A program made the translations under genes and the position numbers. This document shows positions 15,301 through 28,748 of a stretch of 64,000 nucleotides of DNA, piece by piece. The notes under the pieces were generated by a model. It searched no databases and had not been told where the DNA came from. It saw only the letters and a program-made list of their open reading frames with translations. Positions within the stretch are counted from its first letter, which is position 1. Each line of letters begins with the position of its first letter. Source of the DNA: Heracleum sosnowskyi. Lineage: Eukaryota; Streptophyta; Magnoliopsida; Apiales; Apiaceae. The stretch is taken from positions 62,001 to 126,000 of the forward strand of contig JAUIZM010000013.1 in the NCBI GenBank assembly GCA_030848705.1, given 5' to 3'.

Positions 15301-17153
15301 AAGCTCTAAATTGATTACTTGTTGAATAAGTCGGGAATAAAGCTTTACGTGATTTTCATTCATTTATTGAGAGTAACCCTAAATCCTAACAAGTCAATGC
15401 CGAGGCTCAGAAGTTTTATCCTTATTCTACATGTAAGTATCTAAGCTCCAAACAAATTTTATCTTTAAACAAGACAATAAAGAAGCTCTAAATTGATTAC
15501 TTGTTGAATAAGTCGGGAATAAAGCTTTACGTGATTTTCATTCATTTATTGAGAGTAACCCTAAATCCTAACAAGTCAATGACGAAGATCACAAGTTTTA
15601 TCCTTTTTCTACATGTAAGTATCTAAGCTCCAAACAAATTTTATGTTTAAACAAAACAATAAAGAAGCTCTAAATGGATTACTTGTTGAATAAGTCGGGA
15701 ATAAAGCTCTAAGTGGTTTGGATTGAGAGGAAACCCTAAAATCTAAAAAGTTGGTAATGTGTATATGAAATTAATTGCTTATTCAATAAGTAAATATCTA
15801 AGGGTAAATCAAGTTCATTTTTATTTAAAAAGTCAATAATGAAGCTCTAAATGAATTTCTTGTAAAATAAGTCAAGAATAAAGCTTTACGTGATTTTCAT
15901 TCATTTATTGAGAGTAACCCTAAATCCTAACAAGTCAATGACGAGGCTCACAAGTTTTATCCTTATTCTACATGTAAGTATCTAAGCTCCAAACAAATTT
16001 TATGTTTAAACAAGACAATAAAGAAGCTCTAAATTGATTACTTGTTGAATAAGTCGGGAATAAAGCTTTACGTGATTTTCATTCATTTATTGAGAGTAAG
16101 CCTAAATCCTAACAAGTCAATGATGAAGATCACAAGTTTTATCCTTATTCTACATGTAAGTATCTAAGCTCCAAACAAATTTTATGTTTAAACAAGACAA
16201 TAAAGAAGCTCTAAATGGATTACTTGTTGAATAAGTCGGGAATAAAGCTCTAAGTGGTTTGGATTGAGAGGAAACCCTAAAATCTAAAAAGTTGGTAATG
16301 TGTATATGAAATTAATTGCTTATTCAATAAGTAAATATCTAAGGGTAAATCAAGTTAATTTTTATTTAAAAAGTCAATAATGAAGCTCTAAATGAATTTC
16401 TTGTAAAATAAGTCAAGAATAAAGCTTTACGTGATTTTCATTCATTTATTGAGAGTAACCCTAAATCCTAACAAGTCAATGACGAGGCTCACAAGTTTTA
16501 TCCTTATTCTACATGTAAGTATCTAAGCTCCAAACAAATTTTATGTTTAAACAAGACAATAAAGAAGCTCTAAATTGATTACTTGTTGAATAAGTCGGGA
16601 ATAAAGCTTTACATGATTTTCATTCATTTATTGAGAGTAACCCTAAATCCTAACAAGTCAATGACGAGGCTCACAAGTTTTATCCTTATTCTACATGTAA
16701 GTATCTAAGCTCCAAGCAAATTTTATGTTTAAACAAGACAATAAAGAAGCTCTAAATTGATTACTTGTTGAATAAGTCGGGAATAAAGCTTCACCTGATT
16801 TTCATTCATTTATTGAGAGTAACCCTAAATCCTAACAAGTCAATGACGAGGCTCACAAGTTTTATCCTTATTCTACATGTAAGTATCTAAGCTCCAAACA
16901 AATTTTATGTTTAAACAAGACAATAAAGAAGCTCTAAATTGATTACTTGTTGAATAAGTCGGGAATAAAGCTTTACGTGATTTTCATTCATTTATTGAGA
17001 GTAACCCTAAATCCTAACAAGTCAATGACGAAGATCACAAGTTTTATCCATATTCTACATGTAAGTATCTAAGCTCCAAACAAATTTTATGTTTAAACAA
17101 GACAATAAAGAAGCTCTAAATGGATTACTTGTTGAATAAGTCGGGAATAAAGC

Positions 17154-20100
17154 TCTAAGTGGTTTGGATTGAGAGGAAACCCTAAAATCTAAAAAGTTGG
17201 TAATGTGTATATGAAATTAATTGCTTATTCAATAAGTAAATATCTAAGGGTAAATCAAGTTAATTTTTATTTAAAAAGTCAATAATGAAGCTCTAAATGA
17301 ATTTCTTGTAAAATAAGTCAAGAATAAAGCTTTACGTGATTTTCATTCATTTATTGAGAGTAACCCTAAATCCTAACAAGTCAATGACGAGGCTCACAAG
17401 TTTTATCCTTATTCTACATGTAAGTATCTAAGCTCCAAACAAATTTTATGTTTAAACAAGACAATAAAGAAGCTCTAAATTGATTACTTGTTGAATAAGT
17501 CGGGAATAAAGCTTTACATGATTTTCATTCATTTATTGAGAGTAACCCTAAATCCTAACAAGTCAATGACGAGGCTCACAAGTTTTATCCTTATTCTACA
17601 TGTAAGTATCTAAGCTCCAAGCAAATTTTATGTTTAAACAAGACAATAAAGAAGCTCTAAATTGATTACTTGTTGAATAAGTCGGGAATAAAGCTTCACC
17701 TGATTTTCATTCATTTATTGAGAGTAACCCTAAATCCTAACAAGTCAATGACGAGGCTCACAAGTTTTATCCTTATTCTACATGTAAGTATCTAAGCTCC
17801 AAACAAATTTTATGTTTAAACAAGACAATAAAGAAGCTCTAAATTGATTACTTGTTGAATAAGTCGGGAATAAAGCTTTACGTGATTTTCATTCATTTAT
17901 TGAGAGTAACCCTAAATCCTAACAAGTCAATGACGAGGCTCACAAGTTTTATCCTTATTCTACATGTAAGTATCTAAGCTCCAAACAAATTTTATGTTTA
18001 AACAAGACAATAAAGAAGCTCTAAATTGATTACTTGTTGAATAAGTCGGGAATAAAGCTTTACGTGATTTTCATTCATTTATTGTGAGTAACCCTAAATC
18101 CTAACAAGTCAATGACGAAGATCACAAGTTTTATCCATATTCTACATGTAAGTATCTAAGCTCCAAACAAATTTTATGTTTAAACAAGACAATAAAGAAG
18201 CTCTAAATGGATTACTTGTTGAATAAGTCGGGAATAAAGCTCTAAGTGGTTTGGATTGAGAGGAAACCCTAAAATCTAAAAAGTTGGTAATGTGTATATG
18301 AAATTAATTGCTTATTCAATAAGTAAATATCTAAGGGTAAATCAAGTTAATTTTTATTTAAAAAGTCAATAATGAAGCTCTAAATGAATTTCTTGTAAAA
18401 TAAGTCAAGAATAAAGCTTTACGTGATTTTCATTCATTTATTGAGAGTAACCCTAAATCCTAACAAGTCAATGACGAGGCTCACAAGTTTTATCCTTATT
18501 CTACATGTAAGTATCTAAGCTCCAAACAAATTTTATGTTTAAACAAGACAATAAAGAAGCTCTAAATTGATTACTTGTTGAATAAGTCGGGAATAAAGCT
18601 TTACATGATTTTCATTCATTTATTGAGAGTAACCCTAAATCCTAACAAGTCAATGACGAGGCTCACAAGTTTTATCCTTATTCTACATGTAAGTATCTAA
18701 GCTCCAAGCAAATTTTATGTTTAAACAAGACAATAAAGAAGCTCTAAATTGATTACTTGTTGAATAAGTCGGGAATAAAGCTTCACCTGATTTTCATTCA
18801 TTTATTGAGAGTAACCCTAAATCCTAACAAGTCAATGACGAGGCTCACAAGTTTTATCCTTATTCTACATGTAAGTATCTAAGCTCCAAACAAATTTTAT
18901 GTTTAAACAAGACAATAAAGAAGCTCTAAATTGATTACTTGTTGAATAAGTCGGGAATAAAGCTTTACGTGATTTTCATTCATTTATTGAGAGTAACCCT
19001 AAATCCTAACAAGTCAATGACGAGGCTCACAAGTTTTATCCTTATTCTACATGTAAGTATCTAAGCTCCAAACAAATTTTATGTTTAAACAAGACAATAA
19101 AGAAGCTCTAAATTGATTACTTGTTGAATAAGTCGGGAATAAAGCTTTACGTGATTTTCATTCATTTATTGTGAGTAACCCTAAATCCTAACAAGTCAAT
19201 GACGAAGATCACAAGTTTTATCCATATTCTACATGTAAGTATCTAAGCTCCAAACAAATTTTATGTTTAAACAAGACAATAAAGAAGCTCTAAATGGATT
19301 ACTTGTTGAATAAGTCGGGAATAAAGCTCTAAGTGGTTTGGATTGAGAGGAAACCCTAAAATCTAAAAAGTTGGTAATGTGTATATGAAATTAATTGCTT
19401 ATTCAATAAGTAAATATCTAAGGGTAAATCAAGTTAATTTTTATTTAAAAAGTCAATAATGAAGCTCTAAATGAATTTCTTGTAAAATAAGTCAAGAATA
19501 AAGCTTTACGTGATTTTCATTCATTTATTGAGAGTAACCCTAAATCCTAACAAGTGAATGACGAGGCTCACAAGTTTTATCCTTATTCTACATGTAAGTA
19601 TCTAAGCTCCAAACAAATTTTATGTTTAAACAAGACAATAAAGAAGCTCTAAATTGATTACTTGTTGAATAAGTCGGGAATAAAGCTTTACATGATTTTC
19701 ATTCATTTATTGAGAGTAACCCTAAATCCTAACAAGTCAATGACGAGGCTCACAAGTTTTATCCTTATTCTACATGTAAGTATCTAAGCTCCAAGCAAAT
19801 TTTATGTTTAAACAAGACAATAAAGAAGCTCTAAATTGATTACTTGTTGAATAAGTCGGGAATAAAGCTTCACCTGATTTTCATTCATTTATTGAGAGTA
19901 ACCCTAAATCCTAACAAGTCAATGACGAGGCTCACAAGTTTTATCCTTATTCTACATGTAAGTATCTAAGCTCCAAACAAATTTTATGTTTAAACAAGAC
20001 AATAAAGAAGCTCTAAATTGATTACTTGTTGAATAAGTCGGGAATAAAGCTTTACGTGATTTTCATTCATTTATTGAGAGTAACCCTAAATCCTAACAAG

Positions 20101-23100
20101 TCAATGACGAGGCTCACAAGTTTTATCCTTATTCTACATGTAAGTATCTAAGCTCCAAACAAATTTTATGTTTAAACAAGACAATAAAGAAGCTCTAAAT
20201 TGATTACTTGTTGAATAAGTCGGGAATAAAGCTTTACGTGATTTTCATTCATTTATTGAGAGTAACCCTAAATCCTAACAAGTCAATGACGAAGATCACA
20301 AGTTTTATCCTTATTCTACATGTAAGTATCTATGCTCCAAACAAATTTTATGTTTAAACAAGACAATAAAGAAGCTCTAAATGGATTACTTGTTGAATAA
20401 GTCGGGAATAAAGCTCTAAGTGGTTTGGATTGAGAGGAAACCCTAAAATCTAAAAAGTTGGTAATGTGTATATGAAATTAATTGCTTATTCAATAAGTAA
20501 ATATCTAAGGGTAAATCAAGTTAATTTTTATTTAAAAAGTCAATAATGAAGCTCTAAATGAATTTCTTGTAAAATAAGTCAAGAATAAAGCTTTACGTGA
20601 TTTTCATTCATTTATTGAGAGTAACCCTAAATCCTAACAAGTGAATGACGAGGCTCACAAGTTTTATCCTTATTCTACATGTAAGTATCTAAGCTCCAAA
20701 CAAATTTTATGTTTAAACAAGACAATAAAGAAGCTCTAAATTGATTACTTGTTGAATAAGTCGGGAATAAAGCTTTACATGATTTTCATTCATTTATTGA
20801 GAGTAACCCTAAATCCTAACAAGTCAATGACGAGGCTCACAAGTTTTATCCTTATTCTACATGTAAGTATCTAAGCTCCAAGCAAATTTTATGTTTAAAC
20901 AAGACAATAAAGAAGCTCTAAATTGATTACTTGTTGAATAAGTCGGGAATAAAGCTTCACCTGATTTTCATTCATTTATTGAGAGTAACCCTAAATCCTA
21001 ACAAGTCAATGACGAGGCTCACAAGTTTTATCCTTATTCTACATGTAAGTATCTAAGCTCCAAACAAATTTTATGTTTAAACAAGACAATAAAGAAGCTC
21101 TAAATTGATTACTTGTTGAATAAGTCGGGAATAAAGCTTTACGTGATTTTCATTCATTTATTGAGAGTAACCCTAAATCCTAACAAGTCAATGACGAGGC
21201 TCACAAGTTTTATCCTTATTCTACATGTAAGTATCTAAGCTCCAAACAAATTTTATGTTTAAACAAGACAATAAAGAAGCTCTAAATTGATTACTTGTTG
21301 AATAAGTCGGGAATAAAGCTTTACGTGATTTTCATTCATTTATTGAGAGTAACCCTAAATCCTAACAAGTCAATGACGAAGATCACAAGTTTTATCCTTA
21401 TTCTACATGTAAGTATCTATGCTCCAAACAAATTTTATGTTTAAACAAGACAATAAAGAAGCTCTAAATGGATTACTTGTTGAATAAGTCGGGAATAAAG
21501 CTCTAAGTGGTTTGGATTGAGAGGAAACCCTAAAATCTAAAAAGTTGGTAATGTGTATATGAAATTAATTGCTTATTCAATAAGTAAATATCTAAGGGTA
21601 AATCAAGTTAATTTTTATTTAAAAAGTCAATAATGAAGCTCTAAATGAATTTCTTGTAAAATAAGTCAAGAATAAAGCTTTACGTGATTTTCATTCATTT
21701 ATTGAGAGTAACCCTAAATCCTAACAAGTGAATGACGAGGCTCACAAGTTTTATCCTTATTCTACATGTAAGTATCTAAGCTCCAAACAAATTTTATGTT
21801 TAAACAAGACAATAAAGAAGCTCTAAATTGATTACTTGTTGAATAAGTCGGGAATAAAGCTTTACATGATTTTCATTCATTTATTGAGAGTAACCCTAAA
21901 TCCTAACAAGTCAATGACGAGGCTCACAAGTTTTATCCTTATTCTACATGTAAGTATCTAAGCTCCAAGCAAATTTTATGTTTAAACAAGACAATAAAGA
22001 AGCTCTAAATTGATTACTTGTTGAATAAGTCGGGAATAAAGCTTCACCTGATTTTCATTCATTTATTGAGAGTAACCCTAAATCCTAACAAGTCAATGAC
22101 GAGGCTCACAAGTTTTATCCTTATTCTACATGTAAGTATCTAAGCTCCAAACAAATTTTATGTTTAAACAAGACAATAAAGAAGCTCTAAATTGATTACT
22201 TGTTGAATAAGTCGGGAATAAAGCTTTACGTGATTTTCATTCATTTATTGAGAGTAACCCTAAATCCTAACAAGTCAATGACGAGGCTCACAAGTTTTAT
22301 CCTTATTCTTCATGTAAGTATCTATGCTCCAAACAAATTTTATGTTTAAACAAGACAATAAAGAAGCTCTAAATTGATTACTTGTTGAATAAGTCGGGAA
22401 TAAAGCTTTACGTGATTTTCATTCATTTATTGAGAGTAACCCTAAATCCTAACAAGTCAATGACGAAGATCACAAGTTTTATCCATATTCTACATGTAAG
22501 TATCTAAGCTCCAAACAAATTTTATGTTTAAACAAGACAATAAAGAAGCTCTAAATGGATTACTTGTTGAATAAGTCGGGAATAAAGCTCTAAGTGGTTT
22601 GGATTGAGAGGAAACCCTAAAATCTAAAAAGTTGGTAATGTGTATATGAAATTAATTGCTTATTCAATAAGTAAATATCTAAGGGTAAATCAAGTTAATT
22701 TTTATTTAAAAAGTCAATAATGAAGCTCTAAATGAATTTCTTGTAAAATAAGTCAAGAATAAAGCTTTACGTGATTTTCATTCATTTATTGAGAGTAACC
22801 CTAAATCCTAACAAGTCAATGACGAGGCTCACAAGTTTTATCCTTATTCTACATGTAAGTATCTAAGCTCCAAACAAATTTTATGTTTAAACAAGACAAT
22901 AAAGAAGCTCTAAATTGATTACTTGTTGAATAAGTCGGGAATAAAGCTTTACATGATTTTCATTCATTTATTGAGAGTAACCCTAAATCCTAACAAGTCA
23001 ATGACGAGGCTCACAAGTTTTATCCTTATTCTACATGTAAGTATCTAAGCTCCAAGCAAATTTTATGTTTAAACAAGACAATAAAGAAGCTCTAAATTGA

Positions 23101-25850
23101 TTACTTGTTGAATAAGTCGGGAATAAAGCTTCACCTGATTTTCATTCATTTATTGAGAGTAACCCTAAATCCTAACAAGTCAATGACGAGGCTCACAAGT
23201 TTTATCCTTATTCTACATGTAAGTATCTAAGCTCCAAACAAATTTTATGTTTAAACAAGACAATAAAGAAGCTCTAAATTGATTACTTGTTGAATAAGTC
23301 GGGAATAAAGCTTTACGTGATTTTCATTCATTTATTGAGAGTAACCCTAAATCCTAAAGAGTCAATGACGAGGCTCACAAGTTTTATCCTTATTCTACAT
23401 GTAAGTATCTAAGCTCCAAACAAATTTTATGTTTAAACAAGACAATAAAGAAGCTCTAAATTGATTACTTGTTGAATAAGTCGGGAATAAAGCTTTACGT
23501 GATTTTCATTCATTTATTGAGAGTAACCCTAAATCCTAACAAGTCAATGACGAAGATCACAAGTTTTATCCATATTCTACATGTAAGTATCTAAGCTCCA
23601 AACAAATTTTATGTTTAAACAAGACAATAAAGAAGCTCTAAATGGATTACTTGTTGAATAAGTCGGGAATAAAGCTCTAAGTGGTTTGGATTGAGAGGAA
23701 ACCCTAAAATCTAAAAAGTTGGTAATGTGTATATGAAATTAATTGCTTATTCAATAAGTAAATATCTAAGGGTAAATCAAGTTAATTTTTATTTAAAAAG
23801 TCAATAATGAAGCTCTAAATGAATTTCTTGTAAAATAAGTCAAGAATAAAGCTTTACGTGATTTTCATTCATTTATTGAGAGTAACCCTAAATCCTAACA
23901 AGTGAATGACGAGGCTCACAAGTTTTATCCTTATTCTACATGTAAGTATCTAAGCTCCAAACAAATTTTATGTTTAAACAAGACAATAAAGAAGCTCTAA
24001 ATTGATTACTTGTTGAATAAGTCGGGAATAAAGCTTTACATGATTTTCATTCATTTATTGAGAGTAACCCTAAATCCTAACAAGTCAATGACGAGGCTCA
24101 CAAGTTTTATCCTTATTCTACATGTAAGTATCTAAGCTCCAAGCAAATTTTATGTTTAAACAAGACAATAAAGAAGCTCTAAATTGATTACTTGTTGAAT
24201 AAGTCGGGAATAAAGCTTCACCTGATTTTCATTCATTTATTGAGAGTAACCCTAAATCCTAACAAGTCAATGACGAGGCTCACAAGTTTTATCCTTATTC
24301 TACATGTAAGTATCTAAGCTCCAAACAAATTTTATGTTTAAACAAGACAATAAAGAAGCTCTAAATTGATTACTTGTTGAATAAGTCGGGAATAAAGCTT
24401 TACGTGATTTTCATTCATTTATTGAGAGTAACCCTAAATCCTAACAAGTCAATGACGAGGCTCACAAGTTTTATCCTTATTCTACATGTAAGTATCTAAG
24501 CTCCAAACAAATTTTATGTTTAAACAAGACAATAAAGAAGCTCTAAATTGATTACTTGTTGAATAAGTCGGGAATAAAGCTTTACGTGATTTTCATTCAT
24601 TTATTGAGAGTAACCCTAAATCCTAACAAGTCAATGACGAAGATCACAAGTTTTATCCATATTCTACATGTAAGTATCTAAGCTCCAAACAAATTTTATG
24701 TTTAAACAAGACAATAAAGAAGCTCTAAATGGATTACTTGTTGAATAAGTCGGGAATAAAGCTCTAAGTGGTTTGGATTGAGAGGAATCCCTAAAATCTA
24801 AAAAGTTGGTAATGTGTATATGAAATTAATTGCTTATTCAATAAGTAAATATCTAAGGGTAAATCAAGTTAATTTTTATTTAAAAAGTCAATAATGAAGC
24901 TCTAAATGAATTTCTTGTAAAATAAGTCAAGAATAAAGCTTTACGTGATTTTCATTCATTTATTGAGAGTAACCCTAAATCCTAACAAGTCAATGACGAG
25001 GCTCACAAGTTTTATCCTTATTCTACATGTAAGTATCTAAGCTCCAAACAAATTTTATGTTTAAACAAGACAATAAAGAAGCTCTAAATTGATTACTTGT
25101 TGAATAAGTCGGGAATAAAGCTTTACATGATTTTCATTCATTTATTGAGAGTAACCCTAAATCCTAACAAGTCAATGACGAGGCTCACAAGTTTTATCCT
25201 TATTCTACATGTAAGTATCTAAGCTCCAAGCAAATTTTATGTTTAAACAAGACAATAAAGAAGCTCTAAATTGATTACTTGTTGAATAAGTCGGGAATAA
25301 AGCTTCACCTGATTTTCATTCATTTATTGAGAGTAACCCTAAATCCTAACAAGTCAATGACGAGGCTCACAAGTTTTATCCTTATTCTACATGTAAGTAT
25401 CTAAGCTCCAAACAAATTTTATGTTTAAACAAGACAATAAAGAAGCTCTAAATTGATTACTTGTTGAATAAGTCGGGAATAAAGCTTTACGTGATTTTCA
25501 TTCATTTATTGAGAGTAACCCTAAATCCTAACAAGTCAATGACGAGGCTCACAAGTTTTATCCTTATTCTACATGTAAGTATCTAAGCTCCAAACAAATT
25601 TTATGTTTAAACAAGACAATAAAGAAGCTCTAAATTGATTACTTGTTGAATAAGTCGGGAATAAAGCTTTACGTGATTTTCATTCATTTATTGAGAGTAA
25701 CCCTAAATCCTAACAAGTCAATGACGAAGATCACAAGTTTTATCCATATTCTACATGTAAGTATCTAAGCTCCAAACAAATTTTATGTTTAAACAAGACA
25801 ATAAAGAAGCTCTAAATGGATTACTTGTTGAATAAGTCGGGAATAAAGCT
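17154..25850. repeat. Array block 2: eight tandem canonical 1087-bp repeats
   Basis: B marks at 17154, 18241, 19328, 20415, 21502, 22589, 23676, 24763 and 25850 are each exactly 1087 bp apart. All B2 copies share GTTAATTTTT and CTTGTAAAAT. This is the most uniform part of the window. Pairs share private changes, e.g. TTGTGAGTAACC in the copies near 18080 and 19170, and GTGAATGACG near 19553, 20640 and 21727. Confidence 0.93.
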
Positions 25851-28748
25851 CTAAGTGGTTTGGATTGAGAGGAAACCCTAAAATCTAAAAAGTTGGTAAT
25901 GTGTATATGAAATTAATTGCTTATTCAATAAGTAAATATCTAAGGGTAAATCAAGTTAATTTTTATTTAAAAAGTCAATAATGAAGCTCTAAATGAATTT
26001 CTTGTAAAATAAGTCAAGAATAAAGCTTTACGTGATTTTCATTCATTTATTGAGAGTAACCCTAAATCCTAACAAGTCAATGACGAGGCTCACAAGTTTT
26101 ATCCTTATTCTACATGTAAGTATCTAAGCTCCAAACAAATTTTATGTTTAAACAAGACAATAAAGAAGCTCTAAATTGATTACTTGTTGAATAAGTCGGG
26201 AATAAAGCTTTACGTGATTTTCATTCATTTATTGAGAGTAACCCTAAATCCTAACAAGTCAATGACGAGGCTCACAAGTTTTATCCTTATTCTACATGTA
26301 AGTATCTAAGCTCCAAACAAATTTTATGTTTAAACAAGACAATAAAGAAGCTCTAAATTGATTACTTGTTGAATAAGTCGGGAATAAAGCTTTACGTGAT
26401 TTTCATTCATTTATTGAGAGTAACCCTAAATCCTAACAAGTCAATGACGAAGATCACAAGTTTTATCCATATTCTACATGTAAGTATCTAAGCTCCAAAC
26501 AAATTTTATGTTTAAACAAGACAATAAAGAAGCTCTAAATGGATTACTTGTTGAATAAGTCGGGAATAAAGCTCTAAGTGGTTTGGATTGAGAGGAAACC
26601 CTAAAATCTAAAAAGTTGGTAATGTGTATATGAAATTAATTGCTTATTCAATAAGTAAATATCTAAGGGTAAATCAAGTTAATTTTTATTTAAAAAGTCA
26701 ATAATGAAGCTCTAAATGAATTTCTTGTAAAATAAGTCAAGAATAAAGCTTTACGTGATTTTCATTCATTTATTGAGAGTAACCCTAAATCCTAACAAGT
26801 CAATGACGAGGCTCACAAGTTTTATCCTTATTCTACATGTAAGTATCTAAGCTCCAAACAAATTTTATGTTTAAACAAGACAATAAAGAAGCTCTAAATT
26901 GATTACTTGTTGAATAAGTCGGGAATAAAGCTTTACATGATTTTCATTCATTTATTGAGAGTAACCCTAAATCCTAACAAGTCAATGACGAGGCTCACAA
27001 GTTTTATCCTTATTCTACATGTAAGTATCTAAGCTCCAAGCAAATTTTATGTTTAAACAAGACAATAAAGAAGCTCTAAATTGATTACTTGTTGAATAAG
27101 TCGGGAATAAAGCTTCACCTGATTTTCATTCATTTATTGAGAGTAACCCTAAATCCTAACAAGTCAATGACGAGGCTCACAAGTTTTATCCTTATTCTAC
27201 ATGTAAGTATCTAAGCTCCAAACAAATTTTATGTTTAAACAAGACAATAAAGAAGCTCTAAATTGATTACTTGTTGAATAAGTCGGGAATAAAGCTTTAC
27301 GTGATTTTCATTCATTTATTGAGAGTAACCCTAAATCCTAACAAGTCAATGACGAGGCTCACAAGTTTTATCCTTATTCTACATGTAAGTATCTAAGCTC
27401 CAAACAAATTTTATGTTTAAACAAGACAATAAAGAAGCTCTAAATTGATTACTTGTTGAATAAGTCGGGAATAAAGCTTTACGTGATTTTCATTCATTTA
27501 TTGAGAGTAACCCTAAATCCTAACAAGTCAATGACGAAGATCACAAGTTTTATCCATATTCTACAAGTAAGTATCTCAGCTCCAAACAAATTTTATGTTT
27601 AAACAAGACAATAAAGAAGCTCTAAATGGATTACTTGTTGAATAAGTCGGGAATAAAGCTCTAAGTGGTTTGGATTGAGAGGAAACCCTAAAATCTAAAA
27701 AGTTGGTAATGTGTATATGAAATTAATTGCTTATTCAATAAGTAAATATCTAAGGGTAAATCAAGTTAATTTTTATTTAAAAAGTCAATAATGAAGCTCT
27801 AAATGAATTTCTTGTAAAATAAGTCAAGAATAAAGCTTTACGTGATTTTCATTCATTTATTGAGAGTAACCCTAAATCCTAACAAGTCAATGACGAGGCT
27901 CACAAGTTTTATCCTTATTCTACATGTAAGTATCTAAGCTCCAAACAAATTGTATGTTTAAACAAGACAATAAAGAAGCTCTAAATTGATTACTTGTTGA
28001 ATAAGTCGGGAATAAAGCTTTACATGATTTTCATTCATTTATTGAGAGTAACCCTAAATCCTAACAAGTCAATGACGAGGCTCACAAGTTTTATCCTTAT
28101 TCTACATGTAAGTATCTAAGCTCCAAGCAAATTTTATGTTTAAACAAGACAATAAAGAAGCTCTAAATTGATTACTTGTTGAATAAGTCGGGAATAAAGC
28201 TTCACCTGATTTTCATTCATTTATTGAGAGTAACCCTAAATCCTAACAAGTCAATGACGAGGCTCACAAGTTTTATCCTTATTCTACATGTAAGTATCTA
28301 AGCTCCAAACAAATTTTATGTTTAAACAAGACAATAAAGAAGCTCTAAATTGATTACTTGTTGAATAAGTCGGAAATAAAGCTTTACGTGATTTTCATTC
28401 ATTTATTGAGAGTAACCCTAAATCCTAACAAGTCAATGACGAGGCTCACAAGTTTTATCCTTATTCTACATGTAAGTATCTAAGCTCCAAACAAATTTTA
28501 TGTTTAAACAAGACAATAAAGAAGCTCTAAATTGATTACTTGTTGAATAAGTCGGGAATAAAGCTTTACGTGATTTTCATTCATTTATTGAGAGTAACCC
28601 TAAATCTTAACAAGTCAATGACGAAGATCACAAGTTTTATCCATATTCTACATGTAAGTATCTAAGCTCCAAACAAATTTTATGTTTAACAAAAGACAAT
28701 AAAGAAGCTCTAAATGGATTACTTGTTGAATAAGTCGGGAATAAAGCT
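25850..28748. repeat. Array block 3: 723, 1087 and 1088-bp units
   Basis: B marks are at 25850, 26573, 27660 and 28748. The 723-bp unit has two A monomers. The 1088-bp unit contains the only net length change I found in the array, at about 28685 (GTTTAACAAAAGAC instead of GTTTAAACAAGAC). Confidence 0.9.

Larger units (their letters stand above)
10902..17154. repeat. Array block 1: mixed higher-order lengths
   Basis: It starts with an intact B dimer (10902-11260) touching the LTR. Distances between successive TCTAAGTGGT marks (11001, 12088, 13175, 13716, 14803, 15708, 16249, 17154) are 1087, 1087, 541, 1087, 905, 541 and 905 bp, so units hold 4, 4, 1, 4, 3, 1 and 3 A monomers. The short 541-bp units are seen only here in the window. 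Confidence 0.9.
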